Source of the DNA: Glaciimonas immobilis
GTDB lineage: Bacteria; Pseudomonadota; Gammaproteobacteria; Burkholderiales; Burkholderiaceae_D
Reading direction: 5' to 3'
Length of the DNA: 64,000 nt
NCBI RefSeq assembly: GCF_011947285.1
Contig: NZ_JAAOZT010000003.1
Location: 186,001 to 250,000, forward strand
How positions within the stretch are numbered: the first letter of the stretch is position 1; every line of letters starts with the position of its first letter. The position numbers were made by a program, and so were the translations under genes. Of this stretch, positions 34,277 to 44,419 are shown piece by piece. Below the pieces are notes generated by a model. The model saw nothing but the letters and a program-made list of their open reading frames with translations, made no database searches and was not told the DNA's origin.

Positions 34277-34867
34277 TTAAGGCAGCATCCGCTGGAACAC
34301 ACCGTCCCGATCAATCAGCCTGTGCTTGAGTGCCGCCAGAACATGCAGTATGACGAGCGCTGCAAAAATAGCCCCTGCCACGTAATGAATCAAGCCAAAC
34401 ATATCGCGTAAAAAAGGATCTTCCCATCCCCATTTGGGCAGAGGAATGCCAAAAAATTTGACGCCGTACTTATTGAAAGACGATGACAGATATCCGGACG
34501 CTGGTTGCACGATCATGCTGAGGTATAACAGGCGATGACTCCATTGTGCCGACTTGACTTCCCATTGCGGCATACTTGATGGAAAAGGCGGTACGCGATG
34601 TGTGAAGCGCCATGCCAGTCGCAGCAAGATAAGCACGCCCGTCATTACCCCGAGCGATTTATGCAGGTTAAAATAATCAGCGCGCCCCGGCGTACCTTTA
34701 GGAATATTGATCATGTAATAGCCCAGCACCAGCAGACTAATAATCAACAGCCCGACCACCCAATGCATGACTATAGCGGGCGGGCGATACTTGGTCGCCT
34801 TGCCAACGCTGCTGACGCCTGACGTTAAATTTCTGGTGTCCGCCCCTCTGATGTTTTGCGCGCTCAT
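34277..34867 (-). CDS. cytochrome b561-type diheme membrane protein
   Basis: A 196-residue cytochrome b561 family protein. Four membrane helices are visible: IVMHWVVGLLIISLLVLGYY, GVMTGVLILLRLAWRF, LLYLSMIVQPASGYL and YVAGAIFAALVILHVLAAL. Histidines at MHW, LHKS, SHRLLY and HYV/LHVLAALKH are the likely heme ligands. Such proteins move electrons between periplasm and quinone pool. The ATG overlaps the stop of the beta-propeller gene by four bases (ATGA). It is the last gene of the receptor-propeller-b561 operon. Confidence 0.88.
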   Translation of the reverse strand: MSAQNIRGADTRNLTSGVSSVGKATKYRPPAIVMHWVVGLLIISLLVLGYYMINIPKGTPGRADYFNLHKSLGVMTGVLILLRLAWRFTHRVPPFPSSMPQWEVKSAQWSHRLLYLSMIVQPASGYLSSSFNKYGVKFFGIPLPKWGWEDPFLRDMFGLIHYVAGAIFAALVILHVLAALKHRLIDRDGVFQRMLP

Positions 34868-35904
34868 CTGATCGCAACACCCCAAGGTAAGGTGCCTACA
34901 GGGATTTCCTTGCTCACGGTATTTGTGGCGGTATCAATCACTGAGACGGAGTTGGAACGCCCGTTGGCCACGTACAGTTTTTTGCTATCAGGTGTGATCG
35001 CCATGTTCCATGGACGCTGGCCGACAGGGACGGTCGCTACCACTGTATTGTTGCTTGTATCGATAACCGAGACCGAAGCATCCTTGCCATTGGAAATATA
35101 AACGTGCTTGCCGTCGGGTGCCATCGCGACGCCATTGGAGAAGCTACCGGCCTTCACTTGCGCGATTACTTTATGGGTTGCCACGTCAAGCACATAGACC
35201 ATACTACCTAGTTCCGCAGCGATGTAAGCAGTTTTTCCATTGGGCGTAAATGCGATGCCGCGCGGGCGCTTGCCGAGGACCACCAAGTCAACTTGTTCGC
35301 GCTTGGTCATGTCGATAATATCGAGCGAGTCTGCCTCTTCCGCACTGACATAAAGCCATTTTCCATCAGGACTGAATTCGGCATGCTCCGGATTTTTGCC
35401 TTTGGTTTTGATGATGAACTCTTGCTTGTTGGTGTCGGTTGAAATGAAATTGACCGAGTTGGTTATTTCGCTTGCCGCGACCACCCATTTACCATCAGGG
35501 GAAATGCCAACGCCTTCTGGTGACTCACCCACGGCGACTTTACCAACGACCGCTTTTTTTTGAAGATCAACGATTAATAAGGAATTGGTCGGTTGATCGC
35601 TGACATACAACGCCTTGCCGTCGTGTCGCACAGCAAGACCGCGTGGTTTGGTACCGGCTTTGATTTCGTTTACAACCATATCGGTGGCAGTATCAATCAC
35701 GGAAATAGTGCCTGACTTTTCATTTGGAACGTAGGCGAACGGACTAGCGCTTGCAATCGACGGCAACACCCCTAATGACAGCGCCGATAATACCGCGCCC
35801 ACCATTATTGTTTTACGTGCAGCACCGATTGCGGACAAAGGCCGGACATAAATCCCATGTGGGAATGTGGTCAGCGATGGTTGCTGCAAAAAATTTAACT
35901 TCAT
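34864..35904 (-). CDS. periplasmic YVTN beta-propeller protein
   Basis: A 346-residue exported protein with about seven repeats of the YVTN type (TISVIDTATDMVV, LYVSDQPTNSLLIVD, VYISNGKDASVSVIDT, LYVANGRSNSVSVIDT). It resembles the PQQ-dependent catabolism-associated propeller family. A signal or anchor helix spans about residues 33-53 (TIMVGAVLSALSLGVLP), after a longer than usual leader. It lacks the Trp-docking motifs and CC pair of PQQ enzymes, so it is not a dehydrogenase. It lies between a TonB receptor and a cytochrome b561, suggesting a role in metal or cofactor handling for alcohol oxidation. Confidence 0.85.
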   Translation of the reverse strand: MKLNFLQQPSLTTFPHGIYVRPLSAIGAARKTIMVGAVLSALSLGVLPSIASASPFAYVPNEKSGTISVIDTATDMVVNEIKAGTKPRGLAVRHDGKALYVSDQPTNSLLIVDLQKKAVVGKVAVGESPEGVGISPDGKWVVAASEITNSVNFISTDTNKQEFIIKTKGKNPEHAEFSPDGKWLYVSAEEADSLDIIDMTKREQVDLVVLGKRPRGIAFTPNGKTAYIAAELGSMVYVLDVATHKVIAQVKAGSFSNGVAMAPDGKHVYISNGKDASVSVIDTSNNTVVATVPVGQRPWNMAITPDSKKLYVANGRSNSVSVIDTATNTVSKEIPVGTLPWGVAIR

Positions 35905-35978
35905 GGTAAAGCCTCTCTAATAATGTAATTCCGACTATTCAGCTACAAGGCATGACAGCCTCTTCAAGTAAGCTGCCA

Positions 35979-38246
35979 TTAACTCCATGAATATCTTAAA
36001 CCAACCCAGCCTCCGCGCGGTGCGCCGGGACCGATAAATTGCTCATTAGAAACGCTATTACCGTCCAACGAACGTCCTGGTCCGTTAAAGTAGTTTTGTC
36101 CAAGCACGCCAAAGTTTGCGTACTGGCGGTTGAACAGATTGTCAACCCGCGCGAAAATTTGCAACCGCTTGGTGACCAAATACGTGGCGTCAAGATTGAC
36201 CATGGTATAGCCAGAAATTTTGCCGTTAGCATCCTGATTATTTTCATCGCCACGGGCATAAATACTGCTGCGATACACGAAGTTGGTGCCGACATTCCAC
36301 GCCGATGTCGGCGCATAATCCAGACGCAGCTTGAGGGTATTTTGCGGGATGCCCGGTAGCTTATTCCCGCGATTGACCGCGATATCGCCGATGGCGTTGG
36401 CGCTTGAGTTACTACCGCTATGTTCCACGAAAGCAGTCTGATAAGTGGCATCAATATAGCTGTAGCTGATTGTCACGCCAACTGGGCCAACGACAGTATG
36501 ACCCGCCAGTTCCAGGCCTTGTCGACGGGTTTTACCGACGTTTTGAAAATACCCGGTGCTGGCTGACGCCCCGCTACTGCTGATAAATTGAATGTCATTA
36601 TCAAGCGCGGTCCTGAATATTGACCCGCTCCAGCCAGAGGCGGCACCCAGTTTGCCGCGCAGGCCAAACTCACCTGTTCTGGCGATCACGGGCTTTAACG
36701 CCGGATCCGCAATAAAGTTATTTGGCAACGTGCAAGGGGCGTTTGGGTCCGCGCAGGCTAGTTCGATGGCGGTCGGGGTACGCATGCCTTCGTTATACGT
36801 TGCATACGCCGTTAGCGCAGCGTTGGGGTTATACGTCACACCCACACCGGGATTGAAGCGCGTAAAAGTATTCTTGCTGTTCAGCAGCGGCTGATTGCCG
36901 GTCTGGTCGCTGATGTTAACCCGCGCATAGTTGTAACGACCAGAACCGGTCACCGACCATTGATCGTTAAGTGCTAACGTGTCGGAAACAAAAATACTGA
37001 GGTTGCTATTATGCGTTTTGGCATCCGTACCTAACGTAAAGTCGTTCAATCCTAACGTGTCGCGGCTGGCAGTAAAATTAGCATCCTGCCGCAGTTGCTT
37101 GAAACGTGAATTTGCAAAATCACCAGAAATACCGCCCACAATATGATTGTCCATTGTGCCAAGCTTTCCGATATAGCTCAGTTGCGTCCCGAATCCATAA
37201 CTGCCCTGCTTCACCATAGAGCGCGTGTTATTGGCCGAGACCGGATTTGTTATCGCGTCGTAGTTTTGATTCACATTGCTACTAGAATTATCGTTGCGAT
37301 AATTGCGATAGTACGCATTGGTCGATAGCTGCAAATTATCATTATAAAAATGACTCGCGGATAAATTCCATAGCTGCGCGCGGTTTATATTCTTATCGGG
37401 AAAAGTATAAGCCTGGCGCCGGTTGTCCAGGAACGCACGCGGAATCGTTTGCATGCCCTGCAGGTCGTTATCAGCCGCCGTTAAACTTAACGAGGCTGTT
37501 GTGGCTGCGTCCTGATAACCTATTTTTCCAAAAAACTGTTTGACGCTACTCGGGTTGTGGTCGGCCCAGCCCTTGTCTTTGGAGTCGTTCGCGGTCAAAA
37601 AATAATCGATATTACCGACGGTTCCGCCTTGCTCCACCTCAACGGTCTTGCGACCAAACGCGCCACCGGACACTTCAACCTGACCGCCAGGATTAGTCCG
37701 ACCGTTCTTGGTCGTAATCGCCAGCGCGCCGCCGAGTGTGTTAAGGCCAAAAACCGGATTGGAACCGGGCATCACCTGCAAGTTGGCAATTGCCGACTGT
37801 GGCAACAGATCCCAGTTGACGACATCGCCGAATGGTTCGTTGATGCGTACGCCGTCCTGAAACACGGAAAGACCTTGCGGCGTGCCCAGCAAAGGCGATG
37901 CAGTAAAACCACGATAGTTAACATCCGGCTGATAGGGATTACCCTGCGCCGAATTGATCGTGACACTGCTCAGATTTTGCTCAAAAAATTCAGTAATATT
38001 GCCAGCGTGCTGGCGCGTAATATCTTTGCCGGATACTGACTGTACGCTTGCCGCGACATCGCGCAAGGGCAGACCCAGGCCGGGTAACGGCGTTGTGCCG
38101 GTTACGACGATCTCGGGCAAATTTTTATCGGTTGCGGTAAATGTTTCGGCTGCAAAAATTGGACCGTGGAGCAATAATATGACACTCCCCAAAAGACTAC
38201 TCAAAGCCAATTCAGTAGCGCCGGGCACAGATTTCCAGTACGCCAT
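35979..38246 (-). CDS. TonB-dependent outer membrane receptor
   Basis: A 755-residue outer membrane receptor. It has a signal sequence (ALSSLLGSVILLLHGPIFAAE), a TonB-box-like PEIVVTGT, a plug domain (about 50-170, with VNYRGFTASP, GLSVFQDGVRINEPFGDVVNW and GLNTLGGALAITTKNG) and a 22-strand barrel ending in the aromatic WVGLRYSWS. AGGAG precedes the ATG. The ligand is unknown. A sigma-54 promoter match upstream, like those at pqqA and xoxF, points to a substrate tied to methanol oxidation. A lanthanide chelate is my favoured guess; iron siderophore or cobalamin are alternatives. Confidence 0.92.
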   Translation of the reverse strand: MAYWKSVPGATELALSSLLGSVILLLHGPIFAAETFTATDKNLPEIVVTGTTPLPGLGLPLRDVAASVQSVSGKDITRQHAGNITEFFEQNLSSVTINSAQGNPYQPDVNYRGFTASPLLGTPQGLSVFQDGVRINEPFGDVVNWDLLPQSAIANLQVMPGSNPVFGLNTLGGALAITTKNGRTNPGGQVEVSGGAFGRKTVEVEQGGTVGNIDYFLTANDSKDKGWADHNPSSVKQFFGKIGYQDAATTASLSLTAADNDLQGMQTIPRAFLDNRRQAYTFPDKNINRAQLWNLSASHFYNDNLQLSTNAYYRNYRNDNSSSNVNQNYDAITNPVSANNTRSMVKQGSYGFGTQLSYIGKLGTMDNHIVGGISGDFANSRFKQLRQDANFTASRDTLGLNDFTLGTDAKTHNSNLSIFVSDTLALNDQWSVTGSGRYNYARVNISDQTGNQPLLNSKNTFTRFNPGVGVTYNPNAALTAYATYNEGMRTPTAIELACADPNAPCTLPNNFIADPALKPVIARTGEFGLRGKLGAASGWSGSIFRTALDNDIQFISSSGASASTGYFQNVGKTRRQGLELAGHTVVGPVGVTISYSYIDATYQTAFVEHSGSNSSANAIGDIAVNRGNKLPGIPQNTLKLRLDYAPTSAWNVGTNFVYRSSIYARGDENNQDANGKISGYTMVNLDATYLVTKRLQIFARVDNLFNRQYANFGVLGQNYFNGPGRSLDGNSVSNEQFIGPGAPRGGWVGLRYSWS

Positions 38247-38320
38247 ATTTCTGTCTCCTGATTATATTTTTTTATTTACTGCCTTGTGACTGTAAACCAT
38301 CGGCAATGCCAATTCCCTGA

Positions 38321-38337
38321 TGCAATATCCATGCCGG
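38321..38337 (-). promoter_or_regulatory. sigma-54 promoter of the TonB-receptor operon
   Basis: On the minus strand: CGGCATG, GATA, TTGCA. The invariant GG and GC are 10 bases apart and 10 of 12 consensus positions (TGGCACG-N4-TTGCW) match. It would start transcription about 65 bases before the receptor ATG. Confidence 0.7.
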
Positions 38338-38390
38338 CTATGGTTTTGACCTTAACCGGTCTCTTCAGGACACATATCAGGGGAGGTGCG

Positions 38391-39065
38391 TTACCGGGCC
38401 TGTAATATTTTTACAATGTCCAGATGGCTATTCTCCTGTGCCATTTCCAGCACACCCTTGCCACGATTATCGAGCAGCTGCGAGTCTGCGCCGCGCGCCA
38501 ATAGCGCCTCAACCGTGGCCGGGAAACCGGAGGCCCCGGCCCACATCAGCGCCGTGAGGCCATTTTCGTAGGAAGTATTGACCTTGATCCCGCTCTCAGG
38601 ACCCGTTTGCAGCAACATATTAACGATCTCAGTTTGCCCAGTGCCGGCGGCGTAGACCATAGCTGTTTTATGCACTTGATCGATTGCGTTGACGTCTGCC
38701 TTTTTGTCGATCAACACCCGCGCCATGGCAGGACGCCCAAAGTACGCAGATGCCATCAAAGGCGTGACTTTTGCCACGTTTGCCAGATTAACGTCTGCTC
38801 CGCGCGCTATGAGCAATAACATGATGTCCATCTGACCGTTTTTAATGGCGCTCATCAATAACGAATCGCCGAGCCGATTACGGGTATCGGGTGAAGCCCC
38901 TGCCTCAATAAAGCCCTTGAAAGTCTGGGCATTGCCGCTACGGGCGGCAGCCAGGGCCTGGCGGTTCAGATCAACCTGCGCATCGTTGGCGGAGGCGTTG
39001 CTGAAAAATGCCGAAACAGCTAAAGACAAAATACATTTTAAAAATATGGAACGACCTGTATACAT
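38391..39065 (-). CDS. exported ankyrin repeat protein
   Basis: A 224-residue protein with a signal peptide (ILSLAVSAFFSNASAND) and about five ankyrin repeats (for example GDSLLMSAIKNGQMDIMLLL, VTPLMASAYFGRPAMARVL, LTALMWAGASGFPATVEALL). Ankyrin repeats bind other proteins; the partner is unknown. It lies between the TonB receptor (same strand, downstream) and the divergent PQQ alcohol dehydrogenase. Periplasmic ankyrin proteins often accompany redox enzymes such as catalases, but that is only an analogy. Confidence 0.87.
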   Translation of the reverse strand: MYTGRSIFLKCILSLAVSAFFSNASANDAQVDLNRQALAAARSGNAQTFKGFIEAGASPDTRNRLGDSLLMSAIKNGQMDIMLLLIARGADVNLANVAKVTPLMASAYFGRPAMARVLIDKKADVNAIDQVHKTAMVYAAGTGQTEIVNMLLQTGPESGIKVNTSYENGLTALMWAGASGFPATVEALLARGADSQLLDNRGKGVLEMAQENSHLDIVKILQAR

Positions 39066-39362
39066 ACTAAATTATCCTGTTGAAATGTGCTGAATTGTGG
39101 CCAAATTACTTGCCGCCTGGTGCCGACTTATTTGCAGGCTCCACGCTAGTTATTTTTCCGAATTATGATGCTAGACCTAGAAAGGAGAATATTACCGACC
39201 CATTTTATATTTAATACATTGCAATATGAATTAGAGATATTATGCTGACGGGGAATTATCATACAAGAAATCAAGTTTCAAATTTTGATTTAAACCCTTC
39301 AAAACAATAAAGTATTGCCTAAAGCTAACGTTGCACAAAACAACATCATTAAGGGAATCAGT

Positions 39363-41090
39363 ATGAGAATGGCAAATTACAAAATAATAGGACAGATTGC
39401 TCTGGCGACGAGCATGTTAGTCGCCACGGTAGTAAGCAGCGCACAAGAGACGGAAGGCGGCGCTGGCATCAAGATTCCACCAATGGCTAAAGCACTGGCA
39501 CCGGTCAATCAAGCCATGCTTGATGGCGCGGCCAAAGACAGCAAGAATTGGCTGCACACCAACGGAGATTACGCGCAAACGCGTTTTTATCCATCAGCGC
39601 AAATTAATTCAAAAAACGTAGCAACACTAAAGCCTAAGTTCGTGTTCCAGACTGCTATTGTCGAGTCTATGGAGACGGCACCAATTGTGGTCAATGGCGT
39701 GATGTTTTTGACTACTTCCTATAATCATGTGTACGCAGTAGATGCTGTCACAGGTCAGGAATTCTGGCACTTCAAACACAAAATGGGACCAGTAACAACA
39801 TTTTGCTGCGGACCAAACAATCGTGGTGTCGCCGTTTCGGATGGCAAACTGTACATGGGCACGCTGGATTCCAAGTTGATTGCACTGGACACCAAAACCG
39901 GCAAACTGCTATGGGAAACCGAAATCGCTGACCCGGAAAAAGGTTACAGTGAAACCATGGCACCAACGGTTGTAGACGGCAAAGTGCTGATCGGCACCAA
40001 TGGCGGCGAATACGGCATCCGCGGTTTCGTTAAAGCCTTCGACGCTGCGTCAGGCAAGCTAATCTGGACGTTCTATACCATCCCAGAAAAAGGCCATGAA
40101 GGCGTATGGGCTAAGAACGATGCAACCGGTCGTGATTTGCACCGTGACATCGCTGCAGAAAAAGTTGCCTTTGCGAAAAAATCAAATTTTCACGAGACTT
40201 TGGGTGGCGGCGTCTGGACAACCCCAGCAATTGATCGTGCGACTAAAACGGTCTTTTTTGTTGTAGGCAATCCATCTCCTGATTTGTATGGTGCTGAGCG
40301 TCCTGGCGACAATCTGTACACGGATTCACTGGTCGCAATCAATCTTGATACTGGCGCATACAAGTGGCACTTTCAATACATCGCTCATGACGTATGGGAT
40401 TTGGACTCGGTCAGCCCACCGATCCTGGTCGATGTAAAAGACAAGAGCGGCAAGATGGTTCCTGCAGTGATCCATGCTGGCAAAACCGGTCATGTATATG
40501 TGCATAACCGTAACGACGGCACTTTGATTCGCTTCTCTGAAGCCATGGTTCCTCAAGAAAACATGTGGGCGCTTCCAACCGCTGCGGGTACGCGTATGTT
40601 GCCGGGTGCTAACGGTGGTGTGGAATGGTCCCCAATGGCCTATAACGCCGGTGCACGCCTGACTTATGCCTTGAATTTGAACCAACCGATGACTTATCAG
40701 GTAGATGGATCAAACTATCCAAACGGCAAATTGTGGTTAGGCGGCGCGTTTAAAAACGCTGCGGGCGAAGAGCAATCAGGCAACGTAACCGCCGTCAATA
40801 TCGATACCGGCAAGATCGCATGGCAGGCAAAAACCGACCAACCAATGATCGGTGGCGCATTGGCAACAGCGGGCAATCTGGTGTTTGCAGGCGAAGGTAA
40901 TGGCTTGTTCAAGGCTTATGACGCTAAAACCGGCAAAGTGCTATGGCAATTCCAATGCGGCGCGGGCGTTAATGCACCGCCAGTGTCCTACTCTGTCAAC
41001 GGCAAGCAATACATCGCTGTCGCTGCGGGCGGCAACTCACAGATGGACTTCAAGCGCGGTAACAGCGTTTTTGTCTTTGCTCTACAATAA
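39363..41090 (+). CDS. PQQ-dependent alcohol dehydrogenase, probably lanthanide type
   Basis: A 575-residue periplasmic quinoprotein oxidising alcohols. The ATG at 39363 has AAGGGA ahead and gives a signal peptide ([18 protein letters not shown]). The eight-bladed propeller has the vicinal cysteines TTFCCGPNN near residue 147, and repeated DxKTGKxLW blades. The metal-site segment is [11 protein letters not shown] near residue 346: the second Asp, two residues after the catalytic one, is the mark of lanthanide enzymes. It has no fused cytochrome domain. It is more like PedE/ExaA-type enzymes than XoxF, so its substrate may be ethanol or another alcohol. A cytochrome c gene follows. Confidence 0.88.
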   Translation: MRMANYKIIGQIALATSMLVATVVSSAQETEGGAGIKIPPMAKALAPVNQAMLDGAAKDSKNWLHTNGDYAQTRFYPSAQINSKNVATLKPKFVFQTAIVESMETAPIVVNGVMFLTTSYNHVYAVDAVTGQEFWHFKHKMGPVTTFCCGPNNRGVAVSDGKLYMGTLDSKLIALDTKTGKLLWETEIADPEKGYSETMAPTVVDGKVLIGTNGGEYGIRGFVKAFDAASGKLIWTFYTIPEKGHEGVWAKNDATGRDLHRDIAAEKVAFAKKSNFHETLGGGVWTTPAIDRATKTVFFVVGNPSPDLYGAERPGDNLYTDSLVAINLDTGAYKWHFQYIAHDVWDLDSVSPPILVDVKDKSGKMVPAVIHAGKTGHVYVHNRNDGTLIRFSEAMVPQENMWALPTAAGTRMLPGANGGVEWSPMAYNAGARLTYALNLNQPMTYQVDGSNYPNGKLWLGGAFKNAAGEEQSGNVTAVNIDTGKIAWQAKTDQPMIGGALATAGNLVFAGEGNGLFKAYDAKTGKVLWQFQCGAGVNAPPVSYSVNGKQYIAVAAGGNSQMDFKRGNSVFVFALQ

Positions 41091-41284
41091 GTCTCAGGGA
41101 AGTTCATTTGCGATCTGATGCGGCTTACAAAAATCATTACCGCGCAATAGGATTGTGAATGCCGTTTAAGAGATATTATGTCTGTCATCTCAGGCATGTA
41201 ATTTGCAAGTAAGTACCGGAAAGAGGGCGCATTCATAGTGAAGCGGCCTCTTTCCTTATAGTTGACCACTGGATACCGAATAAC

Positions 41285-41869
41285 ATGAAAGTTGCACACA
41301 TCGTTTTTGCGGCAATAACCGCACTCTCCGCCCTCTCCTTTCAAAGCCATGCCGCCGATATCGAAGCGGGCAAGAAAAAAGCGGAAACCTGCATAGCCTG
41401 CCACGGGGTTGCCGGCAATTCGACCGTGCCGATGTTTCCGGTATTGGCGGGTCAAAGCGCACGCTATCTCTACCTTGAGCTCCGCGACTTTAAAGAAGGC
41501 GCGCGCGTTAACCCGATGATGAGCCCGATGGCCGCGAATCTATCGAAGGAAGACATGCAGGACCTGGCGGCTTATTTTGCCGCCCAAATACCAACCCCGA
41601 TCAATTTTAAGGCCGACCCGGCAAAGGTAAAGTTGGGTTTTGCCAAGGCCGAAGAAGTGCTGTGCTCCATGTGTCATCTGGGCGCGATGAAGGGACAGAA
41701 CGAGATTCCTAAACTGTCCGGGCAACACTATGACTATATTGCTAAGCAACTTACCGACTTTAGAGCTCGCGCGCGGACCAATGACGCTGGCAACATGACA
41801 GCCGTGACCAAAAATCTGACTGACGATGACATTGTTAATTTGTCACAGTACATCGCTAACATTCACTAA
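41285..41869 (+). CDS. diheme cytochrome c (c4-like)
   Basis: A 194-residue periplasmic cytochrome with a signal peptide (VFAAITALSALSFQSHAAD) and two heme motifs, CIACHG near residue 37 and CSMCH near 126, each with a downstream Met (NPMMSPMA, AGNMTAV). The two halves resemble each other as in cytochrome c4. It lies 194 bases after the PQQ alcohol dehydrogenase and is its most likely electron acceptor. Confidence 0.9.
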   Translation: MKVAHIVFAAITALSALSFQSHAADIEAGKKKAETCIACHGVAGNSTVPMFPVLAGQSARYLYLELRDFKEGARVNPMMSPMAANLSKEDMQDLAAYFAAQIPTPINFKADPAKVKLGFAKAEEVLCSMCHLGAMKGQNEIPKLSGQHYDYIAKQLTDFRARARTNDAGNMTAVTKNLTDDDIVNLSQYIANIH

Positions 41870-41938
41870 CGGCTAGCAGAGCGCCATTGCGTCCAATTCT
41901 GCGCCAAACGGCGAAAGCGCAGTTGGCGTAATAATTAG

Positions 41939-42082
41939 ATGCAATTAAAGTGTCCCATTTGTCGCGTCATGTTCCCATGGAATATTAAGTGGGTCGTTAA
42001 TGGCAAAATAGCGCGTCCGGCGATGGTCCACATATTGAACAGTTTGTGCAACGACTGTATCAATTTCGCACACATTATTTAG
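41939..42082 (+). CDS. possible 47-residue double-CxxC protein
   Basis: ATG at 41939 opens a 47-codon frame with two CxxC pairs: MQLKCPICRVMFPW near the start and LNSLCNDCINFAH near the end, 31 residues apart. The four cysteines could bind zinc. There is no good ribosome site (TAATAATTAG precedes the ATG), so it may not be translated. It sits between the cytochrome c gene and the pqqA promoter. I do not recognise a family. Confidence 0.35.
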   Translation: MQLKCPICRVMFPWNIKWVVNGKIARPAMVHILNSLCNDCINFAHII

Positions 42083-42254
42083 GCGTGGGACAATCAGCAT
42101 GCTTTTAACTGCCGACCGGTGGGTAGCTTTAAAAACATAATAATGCCGGTCTTAGCATAATTAAAAGAGGCCACCCTCTGACAAGTAATTTAAAGATGTT
42201 TTACGAAACACTCTTTTAAACAGGTAACGAGGCTGGAAGATTTTAAAGAAATTT

Positions 42255-42270
42255 GGGCATGAAAATTGCT
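42255..42270 (+). promoter_or_regulatory. sigma-54 promoter of pqqA
   Basis: GGGCATG, AAAA, TTGCT: GG and GC are 10 bases apart and 10 of 12 consensus positions match. Transcription would start near 42281, about 95 bases before the pqqA ATG. Confidence 0.7.
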
Positions 42271-42374
42271 CCAAATGAGTGTGATTGTCGGAATAATCAG
42301 TGAAGAACTGAGTAGTATGCAATCGAGTTTCCCCGTAGCAAATCCTAGTATTTTAATAACATTGGAGATTAATT

Positions 42375-42449
42375 ATGAACTGGACTACACCTGCATTTAC
42401 AGATCTACGTTTTGGTTTTGAAATCACTATGTACATTGCAAATCGTTAA
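42375..42449 (+). CDS. pqqA: PQQ precursor peptide PqqA
   Basis: The 24-residue peptide from which PQQ is built. It reads MNWTTPAFTDLRFGFEITMY then IANR; Glu16 and Tyr20 in E-x3-Y spacing are the residues cross-linked by PqqE. GGAG lies eight bases before the ATG. It is followed by a hairpin that should lower read-through into pqqB. Confidence 0.95.
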   Translation: MNWTTPAFTDLRFGFEITMYIANR

Positions 42450-42472
42450 TAGCGTTTTGTAACGCGGACTTG

Positions 42473-42503
42473 ACGGCGATTGCTAAACCAATCGCCGTTT
42501 TTA
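42473..42503 (+). terminator. terminator or attenuator between pqqA and pqqB
   Basis: ACGGCGATTG and CAATCGCCGT form a perfect 10-bp stem with a 6-base loop, followed by five T. Partial termination here would make pqqA mRNA more abundant than pqqBCDE mRNA, as the stoichiometry of the pathway demands. Confidence 0.85.
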
Positions 42504-42600
42504 TCTCTAGAATTTAATGCTGGGTTCGTAAACAGGATCACATCCTGCGAATTACTCCCATACTCAATCGCAACATTTCCTCGCTTGAAACCATTAAATT

Positions 42601-43527
42601 ATGCAAATCATTGTGTTAGGCTCGGCCGCTGGTGGTGGATTTCCACAATGGAACTGCAATTGCCATAACTGCAATGGGCTGCGCAATGGCACCATTAACG
42701 CAACGGCTCGCACGCAATCATCGATTGCCGTCTCCGCCAACGGCAGCGATTGGGTGTTGATCAACGCGTCCCCCGATATTTTGACCCAGATTCGTAATAC
42801 ACCGGCACTGCAACCCAACCGTCACCAACGCGACTCCGGTATTGCAGCGGTCGTCCTGATGGATGCGCAAATCGATCACGTGACCGGTTTGCTGATGCTG
42901 CGTGAGGGCAAGCAATTGCCGATTTATTGCACCCCATCGGTGTGGGACGATCTCACCACCGGCTTGCCGTTAATGCATGTGCTGTCGCACTATTGCGGGG
43001 TGCAATGGCATCCGCTGCCAACCAACAACCACGTCACCCAATATCCTGCGATCCAGGTTCCTGGCATAGACGGCATCAGCTTTACTGCGCTGCCGCTTAA
43101 AAGCAAAGCCCCGCCCTACTCTCCGCATCGCGAGCAACCGCAGGTAGGGGACAATATCGGTTTGCTGATTGAAGAAATAGCGACTGGCAAAAAACTGTTT
43201 TATGCGCCCGGTCTGGGCGCACTGGAGCCACACATCGAGAACGCCATGCGCACTGCAGATTGCGTTCTGGTGGATGGCACCTTATGGACCGAAGACGAGA
43301 TGATCACACTGGGATTTTCCAAAAAGAAATCCGCGGATATGGGGCATTTGCCGCAAACCGGTCCCGGCGGGATGATAGAGGTGTTGGACGCGATGGACAC
43401 GCCTCGCAAAATTCTCATTCACATTAATAATACCAATCCAATTCTGGACGCCGATTCGCATCAGCGCGCGACCTTGACGCAGCACGGAATTGAAGTGGCC
43501 TTCGACGGTATGGAGATTACGCTATGA
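42601..43527 (+). CDS. pqqB: PqqB, metallo-beta-lactamase-fold PQQ synthesis protein
   Basis: A 308-residue cytoplasmic protein that hydroxylates or otherwise processes the PqqE/F product during PQQ synthesis. The start [19 protein letters not shown] is the family hallmark, with the zinc-binding CNCHNC. The metal region [12 protein letters not shown] is the modified lactamase motif. It begins about 150 bases after pqqA and its stop overlaps pqqC by four bases (ATGA). Confidence 0.96.
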   Translation: MQIIVLGSAAGGGFPQWNCNCHNCNGLRNGTINATARTQSSIAVSANGSDWVLINASPDILTQIRNTPALQPNRHQRDSGIAAVVLMDAQIDHVTGLLMLREGKQLPIYCTPSVWDDLTTGLPLMHVLSHYCGVQWHPLPTNNHVTQYPAIQVPGIDGISFTALPLKSKAPPYSPHREQPQVGDNIGLLIEEIATGKKLFYAPGLGALEPHIENAMRTADCVLVDGTLWTEDEMITLGFSKKKSADMGHLPQTGPGGMIEVLDAMDTPRKILIHINNTNPILDADSHQRATLTQHGIEVAFDGMEITL

Positions 43528-44240
43528 ACGCCAACACAAAAGAAGCCACCGCAGTCGCCGCGCCGTGGGACCGCACCGAATTCGAAGCGCAGTTACGCGC
43601 CAAAGGTGCCGGCTACCACATCCATCATCCGTTCAACGTCAAGATGACCAACGGCGAATTGACCCACGAGCAGATTCGCGGATGGGTCGCCAACCGGTTC
43701 TACTACCAGATCATCATTCCGCAAAAAGACGGTGCCATCATTTCAAATTGCGATGACCGCGAGACCCGCCGCAAATGGGTGCTACGTATTCTCGATCATG
43801 ACGGCTGGGAAGATAACGAAGGCGGGATCGAAGCATGGACCGCACTAGGTAAGGCTGTCGGCATCTCCCGCGAAGATTTATGGTCATTGAAATTTGTTGT
43901 GCCGGGCGTTCGTTTTGCCGTCGACGCGTATCTTAATTTTGCCCGCCGTTCACCATGGCAAGAGGCGGTCTGCTCATCGCTGACAGAGATGTTTGCGCCC
44001 AAAATTCACAAGGACCGGTTAGCTAACTGGCCGCAACATTATCCGTGGATAGAAACCACCGGATTACAATATTTCCGCAGTCGCATTTCGCTGGCAGAAC
44101 GCGATGTCGAACACGGATTGGCAGTAACGCTGGATCACTTTACGACGCGCGTGCAGCAAGATCGTGCGCTGGATATTTTACAGTTGAAGCTCGACATTTT
44201 GTGGTCAATGCTGGATGCGATCGATAAGGCGTATCCTTAA
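43524..44240 (+). CDS. pqqC: pyrroloquinoline-quinone synthase PqqC
   Basis: A 238-residue cofactor-free oxidase for the last step: ring closure and eight-electron oxidation to PQQ. Landmarks are [37 protein letters not shown], and [16 protein letters not shown], which hold the catalytic His, Tyr and Arg. The ATG overlaps the pqqB stop. The C-terminal helix [16 protein letters not shown] is typical. Confidence 0.97.
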   Translation: MNANTKEATAVAAPWDRTEFEAQLRAKGAGYHIHHPFNVKMTNGELTHEQIRGWVANRFYYQIIIPQKDGAIISNCDDRETRRKWVLRILDHDGWEDNEGGIEAWTALGKAVGISREDLWSLKFVVPGVRFAVDAYLNFARRSPWQEAVCSSLTEMFAPKIHKDRLANWPQHYPWIETTGLQYFRSRISLAERDVEHGLAVTLDHFTTRVQQDRALDILQLKLDILWSMLDAIDKAYP

Positions 44241-44419
44241 GCTATCAAGCGGTCGTTCACTTTCGATAAACGAGCGACTCAACACTTATGCGTAAAAAGA
44301 TTGGCAAAAAACTTGTAAAAGTTTGGCAATAAAAAAGAGACAAATTGCATGCTGAGCACTCCTCAGTAGCGATTCAGCCACCCTTGACCCTATCTTCCGT
44401 GATCACATCCGACACCACT

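Noticed and set aside
39098-39114. Sigma-54-like TGGCC...TTGCC before the PQQ alcohol dehydrogenase
   Set aside because: GG and GC are 11 bases apart, not 10, and the -24 element is weak.
41095-41112. Sigma-54-like site before the diheme cytochrome gene
   Set aside because: Spacing is right and TTGC is present, but the -24 element matches only GG and one further base.
41899-41928. Two mutually exclusive hairpins after the cytochrome c gene
   Set aside because: CTGCGC/GCGCAG and CGCCAA/TTGGCG can pair, but the stems are short and no T run follows, so neither a terminator nor a riboswitch is supported.
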